Part shown: positions 1 through 8,241 of the stretch, piece after piece
How the letters are laid out: every line of letters starts with the position of its first letter
How positions within the stretch are numbered: the first letter of the stretch is position 1
From: Halobacillus sp. Nhm2S1
GTDB lineage: Bacteria; Bacillota; Bacilli; Bacillales; Halobacillaceae
Length of the DNA: 64,000 bases
Assembly (NCBI RefSeq): GCF_019599545.1
Contig: NZ_JAIEZV010000001.1
Span: 1,178,001 to 1,242,000 of the forward strand
Reading direction: 5' to 3'
Notes under the pieces: generated by a model
Seen by the model: only the letters and a program-made list of their open reading frames with translations
What the model was told of the DNA's origin: nothing
The model's database searches: none
Translations under genes and position numbers: made by a program

Positions 1-414
1 CCCGCAGGAGTCTCGCCATTCCCCTCCGCCCCTTTGCTATTTCAAACTCTCGAAACCATCTCCAGAATAAAAAGTCATTCCGTTTAACTGGAGTATAAGA
101 TTGAAACTTCCATGACTAGGTACTTAAACTCTGAAAGCTTGATACAGAGCGTTTTATGCTTTTAACAATCGGAATAGCGGAAGACCATCCTACTTGGAAA
201 GGGTTTCGTTTCTCACATACATCGAATGGGGTGGTTGGGAAGCTGGGAGACTCCCGTGGGAGAAGGAGATAGGCGAGATCCCGCAGGACGCAGTCCGAGG
301 AAGCTCGGCGCTCCCCCACAGGAAAGCGAGTAGCTTCCCAACCACCCCTAACGCTGAACCTGGGTAACGAACCCCGAAAACATCTCGAAACTGAGTCTTC
401 AAGTAAAGGGAGCT
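1..414. repeat. Interspersed repeat element I (left end outside the window)
   Basis: Two GC-rich repeat units lie in opposite orientation. Bases 1-60 are the end of a unit that reads on the minus strand, and about 225-400 is a full unit that reads on the plus strand. The plus unit is an imperfect palindrome (GAGACTCCCGTGGGAG near 261, ATCCCGCAGGACG near 279, GGAAAGCGAGTAGCTTCCC near 321). It ends at 383-400 with TCTCGAAACTGAGTCTTC and then AAGTAAAGGGAGCT at 401-414, identical to the end of the element at 10417-10869. No transposase is present. GC-rich units of this general type recur in Bacillaceae genomes; the function is unknown. Confidence 0.75.
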
Positions 415-469
415 TTTCTGGAAGATGGAGTTGATAAAGTTCATGGTGTTCAGAAATGAAATGTATGAA

Positions 470-498
470 TTGAATCGGTTCATAACTTCGTGTATGAT
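470..498 (+). promoter_or_regulatory. Sigma-A-type promoter of the TetR-family gene
   Basis: TTGAAT at 470-475 and TATGAT at 493-498 are separated by 17 bp. A ribosome-binding site AGAGGTG follows at about 508-514, just before the ATG at 521. Confidence 0.55.
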
Positions 499-520
499 GG
501 TTTAAGAAGAGGTGTAGACA

Positions 521-1138
521 ATGAACGGATTTGAAAGACGGAAAGAACGCAAAAAGCAAAACATCTTGAACGCCTCCCTGAAGTTGTTCTCAGAATATGG
601 GGTGCAGAAAGTCAGCATCCAGGAAATTGCAAAAAAAGCACAAGTTTCTCAAGTCACCATTTATAATTATTTTGGCGGCAAAGATGAGCTCCTATTCGAG
701 ACAGTCAAAAAATTCATTTACGAACGACTGGACCGTTTTCGGGACGTCGTCCACAATGACGATATGGACTTCAAAAAAAAGATTCGGTTTGTAATCCAAG
801 ATAAAAAAGAAAACATCCTCCATATGGACCCCGGATTTCTTCAAACAGTAATGAGGGACCAGCCTGAGTTGCAAGAGATGATTCAAACGTTCACAGAGAA
901 AGATGCAGTCCCTTTACTGATGGAACTTGTGGAACAGGGAAAAGCTCAAGGGTACGTCCATCCGGATATTTCTTTTCGCTCCATCATGTTTTATATTGAA
1001 ATGTACTACCAGGCGATGCGATCGAAGGAAGATCTCTTCGATCATTCTCTACCCGAATTAAGTGAAGAAATCACTCATATGTTTTTCTATGGGTTGATGG
1101 GGAATCAGGACGAGCATTTGCATGAAGATAAAGAATAA
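521..1138 (+). CDS. TetR/AcrR-family transcriptional regulator
   Basis: 205-aa DNA-binding repressor of the TetR type. A helix-turn-helix occupies about residues 12-58, with the family signature IAKKAQVSQVTIYNYF followed by GGKDELL (about 36-58). The C-terminal three quarters is helical and would hold the ligand pocket and dimer interface. The ligand is not recognisable from sequence. The gene stands alone between a repeat element and a bidirectional terminator. The convergent neighbours encode a flavin disulfide reductase and a DUF1499 protein, so its targets cannot be assigned from context. Start ATG has AGAGGTG about 6 bp upstream. Family assignment is firm; role unknown. Confidence 0.93.
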   Translation: MNGFERRKERKKQNILNASLKLFSEYGVQKVSIQEIAKKAQVSQVTIYNYFGGKDELLFETVKKFIYERLDRFRDVVHNDDMDFKKKIRFVIQDKKENILHMDPGFLQTVMRDQPELQEMIQTFTEKDAVPLLMELVEQGKAQGYVHPDISFRSIMFYIEMYYQAMRSKEDLFDHSLPELSEEITHMFFYGLMGNQDEHLHEDKE

Positions 1139-1142
1139 CGAA

Positions 1143-1174
1143 AAAATGCGTAGAGACTTTTCTCTACGCATTTT
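1143..1174. terminator. Bidirectional intrinsic terminator
   Basis: AAAATGCGTAGAGA pairs with TCTCTACGCATTTT around a CTTT loop. A and T runs on both sides serve the convergent genes at 521 and 1186. Confidence 0.85.
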
Positions 1175-1185
1175 GTTATCCTTGC

Positions 1186-2607
1186 TTATCGTAACTTTTT
1201 CACATACCAACGAATAAGGTCGTTCCATTTACTTCCAAATAGCTTCTCTCTCCAATATAGGTCTGCGGTTTGAGAAACGACATTATTTTTTGCAGGGTAA
1301 GGGTGTACGACATTCGAGATGCTCTGAAACTTCTTATTGAGTGCCTGCACGGTCCCCACTTCCTGCATCCATTCTCCAGCTCCTTCACCAATCGCATGAG
1401 CCCCGACGATTTTCCCTCGGTCCGTTGTCAAAACTTTTACTAGTCCCTCTTTCTTCCGCTCCGCCATAAAACGATCGTTGTCTGCTAATTTTGTTTTGAA
1501 GGTTAACAAGTCTTCTCCATACTGCTCTTGTGCTTCTTCTTCTGTCAAACCGAGGTGGTAAATTTCAGGGTTTGAGTAGACAACCCATGGTATCTTTTCA
1601 TAAGAAGCTTTTCTAGAAAGACCCAGAACAGCATTAGAAACGGCGATTTTCCCTTCCATTCCTGCGACATGAGTGAAAGGCATCGATCCATTACAGTCAC
1701 CTACAGCATAAATGTGTTTTTTATTGGTTCTTAAAGTTGCATCCACTTGAATTGAGCCTTTTTCAGTTACAATACCAGCCTTGTCCAGCCCAAGCTTTCC
1801 AATGTTCGCTTTTCTGCCAGCCGCCACAAGAATGGAATCTGCAGTAATGCTGTTTGATATATCATCTTTCGTATAGTGAATATCAACCTGATCTCCTTTT
1901 TTCTCCACGCGTTCAACCTTTGCATTCGTTAAAATATTCAGTTCTTCAGATAATAAACGTTGCGACAAGTTCGCTATTTCCTTATCCTCTTTAGACAGAA
2001 TCCTATCGCTGCCTTCTATTACGGTTACCTCCACACCTAAACGACTCATCGCCTGAGCCAGTTCCACTCCGATCACCCCTCCACCGATAACGACCATAGA
2101 AGAAGGTTTCTGATTCAGTGAAAAAATGGTTTCATTTGTTAAGTAATTCACTTTATCCATCCCATCAATCGGGGGAATGGCTGGAGAAGATCCAGTAGCT
2201 ATGACAAAACGTTTTGCTGTAATCGTCTGTTCCCCTACCTGGAGGGTATGTTCATCTATGAATGTTCCTTCTGCTTCATAAATATCAATACCAAGGTCGA
2301 TAAAACGATCCTTTGAATCATGCTCTTGGACATCTTGTAGAGCATTTGCGACCCGTTCCATCGCTGACTTAAACATACGACCGTAATCTTCTTCCGTCAA
2401 TTCAGAGTATTGGGAGACCTCTTTCACCTCTTTAGCCGCTTGAATCAACGCCTTTGAAGGCATGCATCCATAATGAAGACAATCCCCACCAAGTTCCTTT
2501 TTCCGTTCAATAAGAGCTACCTTAGCACCAAAACTCGCTGCGCCTGCTGCTACTGTTAAGCCACCTGAACCTCCACCTATAACGACGATTTGATAATCAA
2601 ACGTCAT
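1186..2607 (-). CDS. FAD/NAD(P)-dependent pyridine nucleotide-disulfide oxidoreductase (mercuric reductase-like)
   Basis: 473-aa class I flavoprotein disulfide reductase. FAD-binding GGGSGG is at 11-16, the redox pair Cys43/Cys48 lies in GGDCLHYGCMPSK, NAD(P)-binding GGGVIG is at 175-180, and the second FAD motif YAVGDC is near 313. The C-terminal dimerisation domain normally carries the base as HPTxxE; here it reads HPYPAKNN (near 441), so the Glu partner of the catalytic His is not at its usual place. There is no N-terminal heavy-metal domain and no C-terminal Cys pair, so true mercuric reductase activity is unlikely; it is also unlike a dihydrolipoyl dehydrogenase. Start ATG has GGAG 8 bp upstream. 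It overlaps the DUF1499 gene by 11 bp, indicating one operon. Substrate unknown. Confidence 0.88.
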   Translation of the reverse strand: MTFDYQIVVIGGGSGGLTVAAGAASFGAKVALIERKKELGGDCLHYGCMPSKALIQAAKEVKEVSQYSELTEEDYGRMFKSAMERVANALQDVQEHDSKDRFIDLGIDIYEAEGTFIDEHTLQVGEQTITAKRFVIATGSSPAIPPIDGMDKVNYLTNETIFSLNQKPSSMVVIGGGVIGVELAQAMSRLGVEVTVIEGSDRILSKEDKEIANLSQRLLSEELNILTNAKVERVEKKGDQVDIHYTKDDISNSITADSILVAAGRKANIGKLGLDKAGIVTEKGSIQVDATLRTNKKHIYAVGDCNGSMPFTHVAGMEGKIAVSNAVLGLSRKASYEKIPWVVYSNPEIYHLGLTEEEAQEQYGEDLLTFKTKLADNDRFMAERKKEGLVKVLTTDRGKIVGAHAIGEGAGEWMQEVGTVQALNKKFQSISNVVHPYPAKNNVVSQTADLYWREKLFGSKWNDLIRWYVKKLR

Positions 2608-2998
2608 GGATTTCTCTCCTCATGGACTCATAATGTTCAGAGAAGTCCTTCATTCGTTTTTTATTGACTCCAAAGTCTGAATACCCCACTCTTGAAGCAG
2701 ATCTGAAATGTACGACCTCTTCCTCCTGATCAAAATAGAACTCGACATCGTCCTTGAACTTCATCCACTTAGATTCGACAACGGCATGGATATAATTTTC
2801 GTTTTCTGTTTCAACTGCCGTCCTCTCCATCTCACTTAGGACTTCTTTGATTACAGACTTTGTGGTCTCTAGATCTTTGGAAAAAGCAAGCGCTGTCATC
2901 TTCTTTTCTTCTTGCTCTGCTTGAGTACTCACACAGTTCGGAGACTTCGGACAGTCCGACAGCCTCCCATTTTTGACGCCTATATAAGGTTTGCTCAT
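2597..2998 (-). CDS. DUF1499 family protein
   Basis: 133 aa. The N-terminal LSDCPKSPNCVST (about 13-25), with two conserved cysteines, is the DUF1499 signature. The C-terminal part contains the family pattern of an alternating beta region (FKDDVEFYFD, VVHFRSASRVGYSDFG). There is no signal peptide or membrane segment, so it is probably cytoplasmic. Start ATG follows AAGGAGGAGTAGCA. It is the first gene of a two-gene operon with the flavin reductase, whose start lies inside its 3' end. Function is not established for the family; a redox or stress role is only suggested by the neighbour. Confidence 0.88.
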   Translation of the reverse strand: MSKPYIGVKNGRLSDCPKSPNCVSTQAEQEEKKMTALAFSKDLETTKSVIKEVLSEMERTAVETENENYIHAVVESKWMKFKDDVEFYFDQEEEVVHFRSASRVGYSDFGVNKKRMKDFSEHYESMRREIHDV

Positions 2999-3052
2999 TG
3001 CTACTCCTCCTTTTCTACACGATACCCTTATACTCCATGCTTCTTCAACAAA

Positions 3053-3082
3053 AAAGCACTCCTAACTGTCTAGGAGTGCTTT
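3053..3082 (-). terminator. Intrinsic terminator of sigI-rsgI
   Basis: AAAGCACTCCTA pairs with TAGGAGTGCTTT around ACTGTC. It overlaps the rsgI stop codon and is followed by a T-rich tract on the minus strand. Confidence 0.8.
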
Positions 3083-4254
3083 CCATTCGAAGAATTTCCG
3101 TTACCCTGAGGAGTTTTCTCTTTATCGTTCGAGCTGCTCCCTTTGTTTCGGTCATTCTGCTTATCCTCTTGTTTCGAACCTGAATTCTTGTCCTTCCCTT
3201 TCTCTTTCGATTTAGGAGAGGGTTGTGTAGATTTTTCCGAATGTTTATCTTTCGAATTTTCATTCTCATTATCTTTATGTGAATTCTTGTTGTCTTTCTT
3301 TTCTATGTTCTTCTTGCTGTCTTTCTCTTCTATGTGTCTTTCCCCTTGATCAGCCTTTTTTTTCTGCTGACCAGGAGCTTGGTCTTTTCCTTTTGAGCGT
3401 GCTTGTTCAGGTTCCCGTTTTTTTGCATCCTGTTTCTCTGGCTTTAGGACAGGAGGGGCCACCGGTTTCAGGTCAGATTCAAGCACTTCCCCTTGTTTTT
3501 CATCAGATGAATCTTCTTTATAAAAGGATTGAATAATTTCTCGATCATCATCTTCAACATGAACAGGGAGTTCTGATTCTGCTTTTTGATCCGTTACTTT
3601 TTTCTTTATTCGGTCTGCAACCATTTCATTCACAGATGCCTTTTGTTCAATAGCTTTTCTTCGTAAATCCTTTGGGACTAAAAAGGTAGCAATACTTATA
3701 TTCGCGGACTTTTCCATGAGGAAGGTTTCAATCTCTTCCGTGTAATCCTGCTTCACTTCTTCTTTTAAATAACTGATACCAATAAGGACCTGGTTCGCAT
3801 CATTGCTATATCCTCTTTCTTGACTCAACTCTATCAACTCAAAGGTGACTTCCGATGCATCTTTCTTTTTCCAATCTTTCAAGGAAGATACGATTTCATA
3901 CGCTTCATCATTTTGAGGCATTATATCTATCACTTGCATCTGATCATTTAATTCAAGTTCAACACTTGGATTAATATCAATGTTCATATAAGCATACGCT
4001 TGATTGCTTCCATACCAGGAAAAAACAGGGAACACCATTAATAGAAAGATAATGGCTACAACAGCTGCTCGCGTATAGCGATTGCGCAAAACTTGAGTCC
4101 ATTGATGCAGGACTTTCCGTTCATCCACTGTCCTGAATTGGACTTCCATTCCAATATCTGCATGGTTAATCTTCTCAGCTCTATGGAATTTGCCATCTCT
4201 AGTCATGACTATCATATATTCACTCTGCTGTTCCATGACAATACCTTTTTTCAC
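3070..4254 (-). CDS. rsgI: Membrane-bound anti-sigma-I factor RsgI with long charged tail
   Basis: 394 aa. The N-terminal cytoplasmic RsgI domain (about 1-55; MKKGIVMEQQ then VMTRDGKFHRAEK) binds sigma-I. One transmembrane helix follows at about 63-80, then an extracellular domain to about 230 that starts AYAYMNIDINPSVELELN, typical of RsgI. Residues about 230-394 are a low-complexity Lys/Glu/Ser/Asp/Asn tail that probably spans or contacts the cell wall. Start GTG at 4254 matches the conserved N-terminus and is preceded by GGGGTGG; it overlaps the sigI stop by 4 bp, so translation is coupled. In Bacillus subtilis RsgI holds SigI until heat or envelope stress. The tail differs from the carbohydrate-binding tails known in clostridial RsgI proteins. 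Confidence 0.92.
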   Translation of the reverse strand: MKKGIVMEQQSEYMIVMTRDGKFHRAEKINHADIGMEVQFRTVDERKVLHQWTQVLRNRYTRAAVVAIIFLLMVFPVFSWYGSNQAYAYMNIDINPSVELELNDQMQVIDIMPQNDEAYEIVSSLKDWKKKDASEVTFELIELSQERGYSNDANQVLIGISYLKEEVKQDYTEEIETFLMEKSANISIATFLVPKDLRRKAIEQKASVNEMVADRIKKKVTDQKAESELPVHVEDDDREIIQSFYKEDSSDEKQGEVLESDLKPVAPPVLKPEKQDAKKREPEQARSKGKDQAPGQQKKKADQGERHIEEKDSKKNIEKKDNKNSHKDNENENSKDKHSEKSTQPSPKSKEKGKDKNSGSKQEDKQNDRNKGSSSNDKEKTPQGNGNSSNGKHS

Positions 4255-4988
4255 ATACCCACCCCTTTCAGATAATCCTTAAGATATACGTAATCCCCGT
4301 TCAGGATGAGAACTAGTGCGATGATGAATTTACGGTTTCGTTCTAACGTTTTTTTACTAACATCGACACGATCGACCAAGTCTTTGATTGGTAATCGGCC
4401 TTTATCGATGACTTGCGAACATAAAAATTCATCTTCATAAACGAGCCTGGCCACCTGAACAGCAGACTCTCTGGCATCTCTATGTTTGGGAGATGCATCA
4501 ATCAGCTCATCAAATGAAAGCTTATACTTCTGCAATTGGGCCTGAAATTCCAGAATTTCTTCTTTACGATGCCAAGCTTCCGTTTCCAATTGAAACTTTT
4601 CCTTAGCCGCTGAAATCTCTACTGGGTTTTCCATTTGTTCTTCATCATGGAAGTCCTCATCAAGCGAAGTGACTTGTACACGTTTTTGTTCGTTACGAAT
4701 GTAATCAATCACTTTCCGCTTAATCACGAGCCTTGCAAAAGAAAGAAATGAACTCCCCTTATCACAAGAATAAGATTGGATGGCTTCATTGAATGCAAGC
4801 AAACCGATACTGAACTCATCATCTTTTTTAGGGTCTATATATCTTTTACAAACTTCAGAAACACTTTTGGCGATGAAAGGTTGATACTGTTTCAGCATTT
4901 CATTACGTGCATCATCATCTCCCTGTTTGGCTGAAGCTACTTGTTCATCCAGGGAGGGATCTGCTTTTTGAAAAAGACGTTTGATCAA
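4251..4988 (-). CDS. sigI: RNA polymerase sigma-I factor
   Basis: 245 aa. A sigma-70 region-2-like segment (DEFSIGLLAFNEAIQSY then SFLSFARLVIKRKVIDYIRN, about 57-99) and a C-terminal helix-turn-helix (LPIKDLVDRVDVSKKTLERNRKF, about 200-225) are typical of SigI. It directs RNA polymerase to heat and cell-envelope stress promoters. Start is TTG, preceded by GGAGGTGATAAAGG. It is followed by its anti-sigma gene rsgI with a 4-bp overlap. SigI genes are usually autoregulated; a candidate SigI-type promoter lies upstream (see 5017-5045). Confidence 0.93.
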   Translation of the reverse strand: MIKRLFQKADPSLDEQVASAKQGDDDARNEMLKQYQPFIAKSVSEVCKRYIDPKKDDEFSIGLLAFNEAIQSYSCDKGSSFLSFARLVIKRKVIDYIRNEQKRVQVTSLDEDFHDEEQMENPVEISAAKEKFQLETEAWHRKEEILEFQAQLQKYKLSFDELIDASPKHRDARESAVQVARLVYEDEFLCSQVIDKGRLPIKDLVDRVDVSKKTLERNRKFIIALVLILNGDYVYLKDYLKGVGM

Positions 4989-5336
4989 CCTTTATCACCT
5001 CCAGCCTATTAATATTTTCGATTATGGCTTTAATTTTTTGGGTGTCTTTTTTAAGATTATTTCAATTGTGTTACAAAATCGTATCAACCAAAATTTCTGA
5101 AGTTTGTCGAAATGGGGTCAGGTAAAAAGGTATTGTCCTTGACCATGACCATTTTACTGAACAACACCTGAACGGTCTACTTCATAGGGGTTACATTTTA
5201 TTAAATAACCATTTCAAAAAATAAGCCCTAAGACTCTTCCATGATGCACAAAGAATAATAAGATGCATTTAACCCGCGTTATTGGGTATATGTACCCACG
5301 CAATGTTAGATCTTTCATGTAACAATTCGTACAATC
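4989..5336. other. Intergenic region upstream of sigI
   Basis: About 350 bp without a convincing gene. It holds the sigI ribosome-binding site, the candidate SigI promoter and an isolated TTGTCGAA (Spo0A-box-like) at 5104-5111, which could be chance. Nothing else stands out. Confidence 0.5.
5017..5045 (-). promoter_or_regulatory. Candidate sigma-I promoter of sigI
   Basis: On the minus strand ACACCC (5045-5040) is followed 19 bp later by CGAA (5020-5017). SigI promoters are described with an ACCCCC-type -35 and CGAA -10. The -35 has one mismatch and the spacing is uncertain, so this is tentative. Confidence 0.3.
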
Positions 5337-5367
5337 AAAAAGGAAACCTAAGGAAGGTTTCCTTTTT
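5337..5367 (-). terminator. Terminator of the HtrA-like protease gene
   Basis: AAAAAGGAAACCT pairs with AGGTTTCCTTTTT around a 5-nt loop. The stem overlaps the stop codon. Confidence 0.85.
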
Positions 5368-6181
5368 CTGTCTGTTCATAATAATAATCAATAGGTACTG
5401 CGAGGCCGACCCGCCCCTCTTCATCGTCATGTAATGTAGCAAACACTACCCCGATCACTTTACCATGATCATTGATGACCGGGCTTCCTGAATTCCCCCG
5501 GTAAATAGGAGCATCAAGCATGAGGACTTGTTGATCCCAATCAGACAACTGTTTATATCCTATTACATTCCCCTCATTAGCAATTCCTGTGAACTTGAGC
5601 GGATTTCCGATGAAATACACATGGTCATGTGCATCAAAAGCCGCTTCATCAGCAAGCTCCAAATGAGGGAGGTTCTTACCTTCAACATCCAAAACAGCGA
5701 GGTCGACGTCAGGATAAGAGGCCACTATTTCAGCACTGAAGAGACCATCATCTGGAAAGCCTACTGAAATTCTTTTTTCGTCTTCTATGACGTGGTGGTT
5801 AGTAAGGATATAGCCATCTTCGGTAAAAGCAAATCCGGTCCCCTTGCTGCGACCAGCCTCCACCACTACCACGGATTCCTTATACGTCTGCACCTTTTCA
5901 TCTGTCGAAAGTTTTGCAGAAGTCATGAGGAAATCAATCGCAGGAATAGAAAACGTATTTGGAAGAACAGCCACGATGTTTAACACCATCATGAAAGCGA
6001 TCAACCAGAATATCCACTTAGGGAAAGGACGCTTCTCCTTCTGCTGTTCTTTTTCCAATCTTTCGCGTTCATATGCTTTTCTCTTCTCTTCCTGTACGAG
6101 TTCATACAGTTCATCATCATCTATTTCTTCATACAAGTCATCATCGATTATGTCCTTCTTTTCGTATTCTTGCTCATGCAT
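5348..6181 (-). CDS. Membrane-anchored trypsin-like serine protease (HtrA family, no PDZ domain)
   Basis: 277 aa from the chosen start. An acidic, charged cytoplasmic N-terminus (1-54) precedes one membrane helix (about 55-73), then an extracytoplasmic trypsin-like domain. The catalytic triad is His130 (NHHVI), Asp160 (DVDLAVL) and Ser231 (GNSGSP). There is no PDZ domain, unlike HtrA/HtrB, so the protein is short for the family. An ATG five codons upstream is possible, but only the chosen ATG at 6181 has a well-placed GGAGG (8 bp). It lies 32 bp downstream of bmrD in the same direction and may be co-transcribed. Likely envelope protein quality control; substrate unknown. Confidence 0.88.
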   Translation of the reverse strand: MHEQEYEKKDIIDDDLYEEIDDDELYELVQEEKRKAYERERLEKEQQKEKRPFPKWIFWLIAFMMVLNIVAVLPNTFSIPAIDFLMTSAKLSTDEKVQTYKESVVVVEAGRSKGTGFAFTEDGYILTNHHVIEDEKRISVGFPDDGLFSAEIVASYPDVDLAVLDVEGKNLPHLELADEAAFDAHDHVYFIGNPLKFTGIANEGNVIGYKQLSDWDQQVLMLDAPIYRGNSGSPVINDHGKVIGVVFATLHDDEEGRVGLAVPIDYYYEQTEKGNLP

Positions 6182-6213
6182 GAAACCTGCCTCCATGTAA
6201 GCAGTTTTGAGAC

Positions 6214-8241
6214 CTACACCGCTTCTATCCCTACAGCACCTTGCTGCATCTGGTACATGCGGTAGTACTCGCCTTTACTATGAATCAATTGCTGGTGGGT
6301 CCCTTGTTCCATTATTGTACCATGATTAAGAACAAAAATTTGGTCCGCTTGTTGAATGGTAGACAAACGATGAGCAATCACCAAGGTCGTTCTTCCTTCC
6401 TTCAAAACTTCAAGTGCTTGTTGAATCACCTGCTCAGTTTCTGTATCAATATTCGCTGTTGCTTCATCCAAAATCAATATCGCAGGATCAAAAGCTAACG
6501 CACGTGCAAAAGAGACCAACTGCCTTTCCCCCATCGACAAGGTATCTCCTTTTTCATTAACAGGTTCATCATATTTTCCGGGTAATTTTTCCACAAAGTG
6601 ATCAGCTCCAACAGCTTTCAACGCTTCTATTGCCATTTCCCGGGAAATACGCTCATCCCCCATGGTCACGTTCGACAAAATCGTCCCACTAAAAATAAAA
6701 GGATCTTGAAGAACAATGCCCATATGGCTGCGAACTTGCTGTCTCGACCACTCACTGGTGGACTTTCCATTGATCCGGATTGTTCCTTGCTGGGGGTCAT
6801 AGAAACGGAACAATAGATTCATGATGGAACTCTTACCTGAACCCGTATGACCGACAAAGGCAGCGGTCTCTCCAGGATTCACATTGAATGAAAGATCTTT
6901 AAGCACTTCATTTCCCTTTTTGTAGGCAAATGTTACTTGGTCAAAGTGAATATCTCCTTTGTACCGTTCAATCGGTTTGTTTACAACAGTCTCACCACGT
7001 TCATCCAGGATTTCAAACACACGTCCTGCAGCCACACGGGCTTCTTCGAGCTGAGGTAATTGATTGACAAGATCTGTAACCGGCTGGAAGAGTCTGTTCA
7101 GATAGTCTACAAAAGCATAGAGGACGCCGGCCGTAACGATCCCTTCAGGACCTATGGAACCTGCCCCGAAATACCAGATAAAAGCTACGAAAGCAAGGTT
7201 CCTCAGTACATTCACTAGATTGAATGATGTTAAAGCACTTAATCTGATTAATTTCCTCTGGTAAGTAAAGTGTCGTTCATTCAAGCGTTCAAAATCTGCT
7301 AATGTCTGCCTTTCCTGCCTAAAAGATTGGATGATTGACATTCCCTGAATGGCTTCATTGATGTTTCCATTCATGTCACTTACAGTAGAACGGATAACTC
7401 TGTTATACCTCCCTGCGTATCCTTTGAACAGCTTCATCCAAATCAGCAGAATTGGGATCAATAATAAGCTCAACAGAGCCAGCTTCCAATCCAATAACAG
7501 CAAGGCAATATAAATACCTCCCATATAAAAGAAGCTCGTAACAAATGTCGCCAGCACTTTTACATACAGCTCACGAATCGATTCTGTATCATTCGTTACC
7601 CGAGCGACCACCTTCCCCGCCGGCTGATTAACAAAGAATTGAATCGGCAGTGTTTGTATGTGTGAAAAGAGATCATCTCTCATTTTCTTAATAATCCTAT
7701 TGGAAGACTTTTGCAACAAGAACGTATGCGAAAACTGAAACACGGATGCAATGAGCAGTAACCCAACATATAAACTAAGGAGCCAATAAATCGATTTCAT
7801 TTCAGGAAGAAAAAAGCTGTACAATTCCTGAAGCTTTAATTTTTCAGCACCTATCCTATACGTACGGTCTGAGGTTTCAATGGTCAAAACCCCATCCTTC
7901 CACTGACGACTGCCAGTGATAGGTACTTGTTCCTCCGTGAAATAATAGTCTCTCCCCACCTGCAAAATCGTTCGAGTTTGAAGAGTTTCATCGGATTCAT
8001 CTCTTCGATCAGAGCGTTTATACAGAGCGTCTCTGTACCTAACCGTGTGTTCATCCTTTGATTCAACCTGATACCATTGGTTTTCAATTCCAATGATATG
8101 CTGATCAATCAGCCTTTTGGCAATGAAAGGACCGGTGAGTTCTAAAGCGACGGCGATGATTAAACAAACCAGACCAATGAATATACGTTTACGAAACAAC
8201 CACGCATACTGAAACAACTGTTTTTCGGCCGATTTCTTCAT
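6214..8241 (-). CDS. bmrD: Heterodimeric multidrug ABC exporter, BmrD/YheH-type subunit
   Basis: 675-aa half-transporter: six membrane helices then an ATPase domain. Between helices 1 and 2 there is an insert of about 100 residues (about 38-140), the extracellular domain typical of BmrD; this accounts for its extra length over BmrC. The ATPase has Walker A GHTGSGKSS, Walker B LILDEATANID with catalytic Glu, and the H-loop IAHRLST. Its signature is LSMGE rather than LSGGQ, so it completes the degenerate ATP site formed with BmrC. The start overlaps the bmrC stop by 4 bp. Assignment rests on length, domain pattern and pairing; the B. subtilis counterpart exports drugs. Confidence 0.9.
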   Translation of the reverse strand: MKKSAEKQLFQYAWLFRKRIFIGLVCLIIAVALELTGPFIAKRLIDQHIIGIENQWYQVESKDEHTVRYRDALYKRSDRRDESDETLQTRTILQVGRDYYFTEEQVPITGSRQWKDGVLTIETSDRTYRIGAEKLKLQELYSFFLPEMKSIYWLLSLYVGLLLIASVFQFSHTFLLQKSSNRIIKKMRDDLFSHIQTLPIQFFVNQPAGKVVARVTNDTESIRELYVKVLATFVTSFFYMGGIYIALLLLDWKLALLSLLLIPILLIWMKLFKGYAGRYNRVIRSTVSDMNGNINEAIQGMSIIQSFRQERQTLADFERLNERHFTYQRKLIRLSALTSFNLVNVLRNLAFVAFIWYFGAGSIGPEGIVTAGVLYAFVDYLNRLFQPVTDLVNQLPQLEEARVAAGRVFEILDERGETVVNKPIERYKGDIHFDQVTFAYKKGNEVLKDLSFNVNPGETAAFVGHTGSGKSSIMNLLFRFYDPQQGTIRINGKSTSEWSRQQVRSHMGIVLQDPFIFSGTILSNVTMGDERISREMAIEALKAVGADHFVEKLPGKYDEPVNEKGDTLSMGERQLVSFARALAFDPAILILDEATANIDTETEQVIQQALEVLKEGRTTLVIAHRLSTIQQADQIFVLNHGTIMEQGTHQQLIHSKGEYYRMYQMQQGAVGIEAV

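Noticed and set aside
190-483. Open frames on the minus strand over repeat element I
   Set aside because: They lie in the GC-rich repeat units and have no ribosome-binding site or recognisable protein.
5104-5111. TTGTCGAA as a Spo0A box upstream of sigI (also at 60145-60152)
   Set aside because: An 8-base match is expected about twice by chance in a 64-kb window on both strands; no second box nearby.
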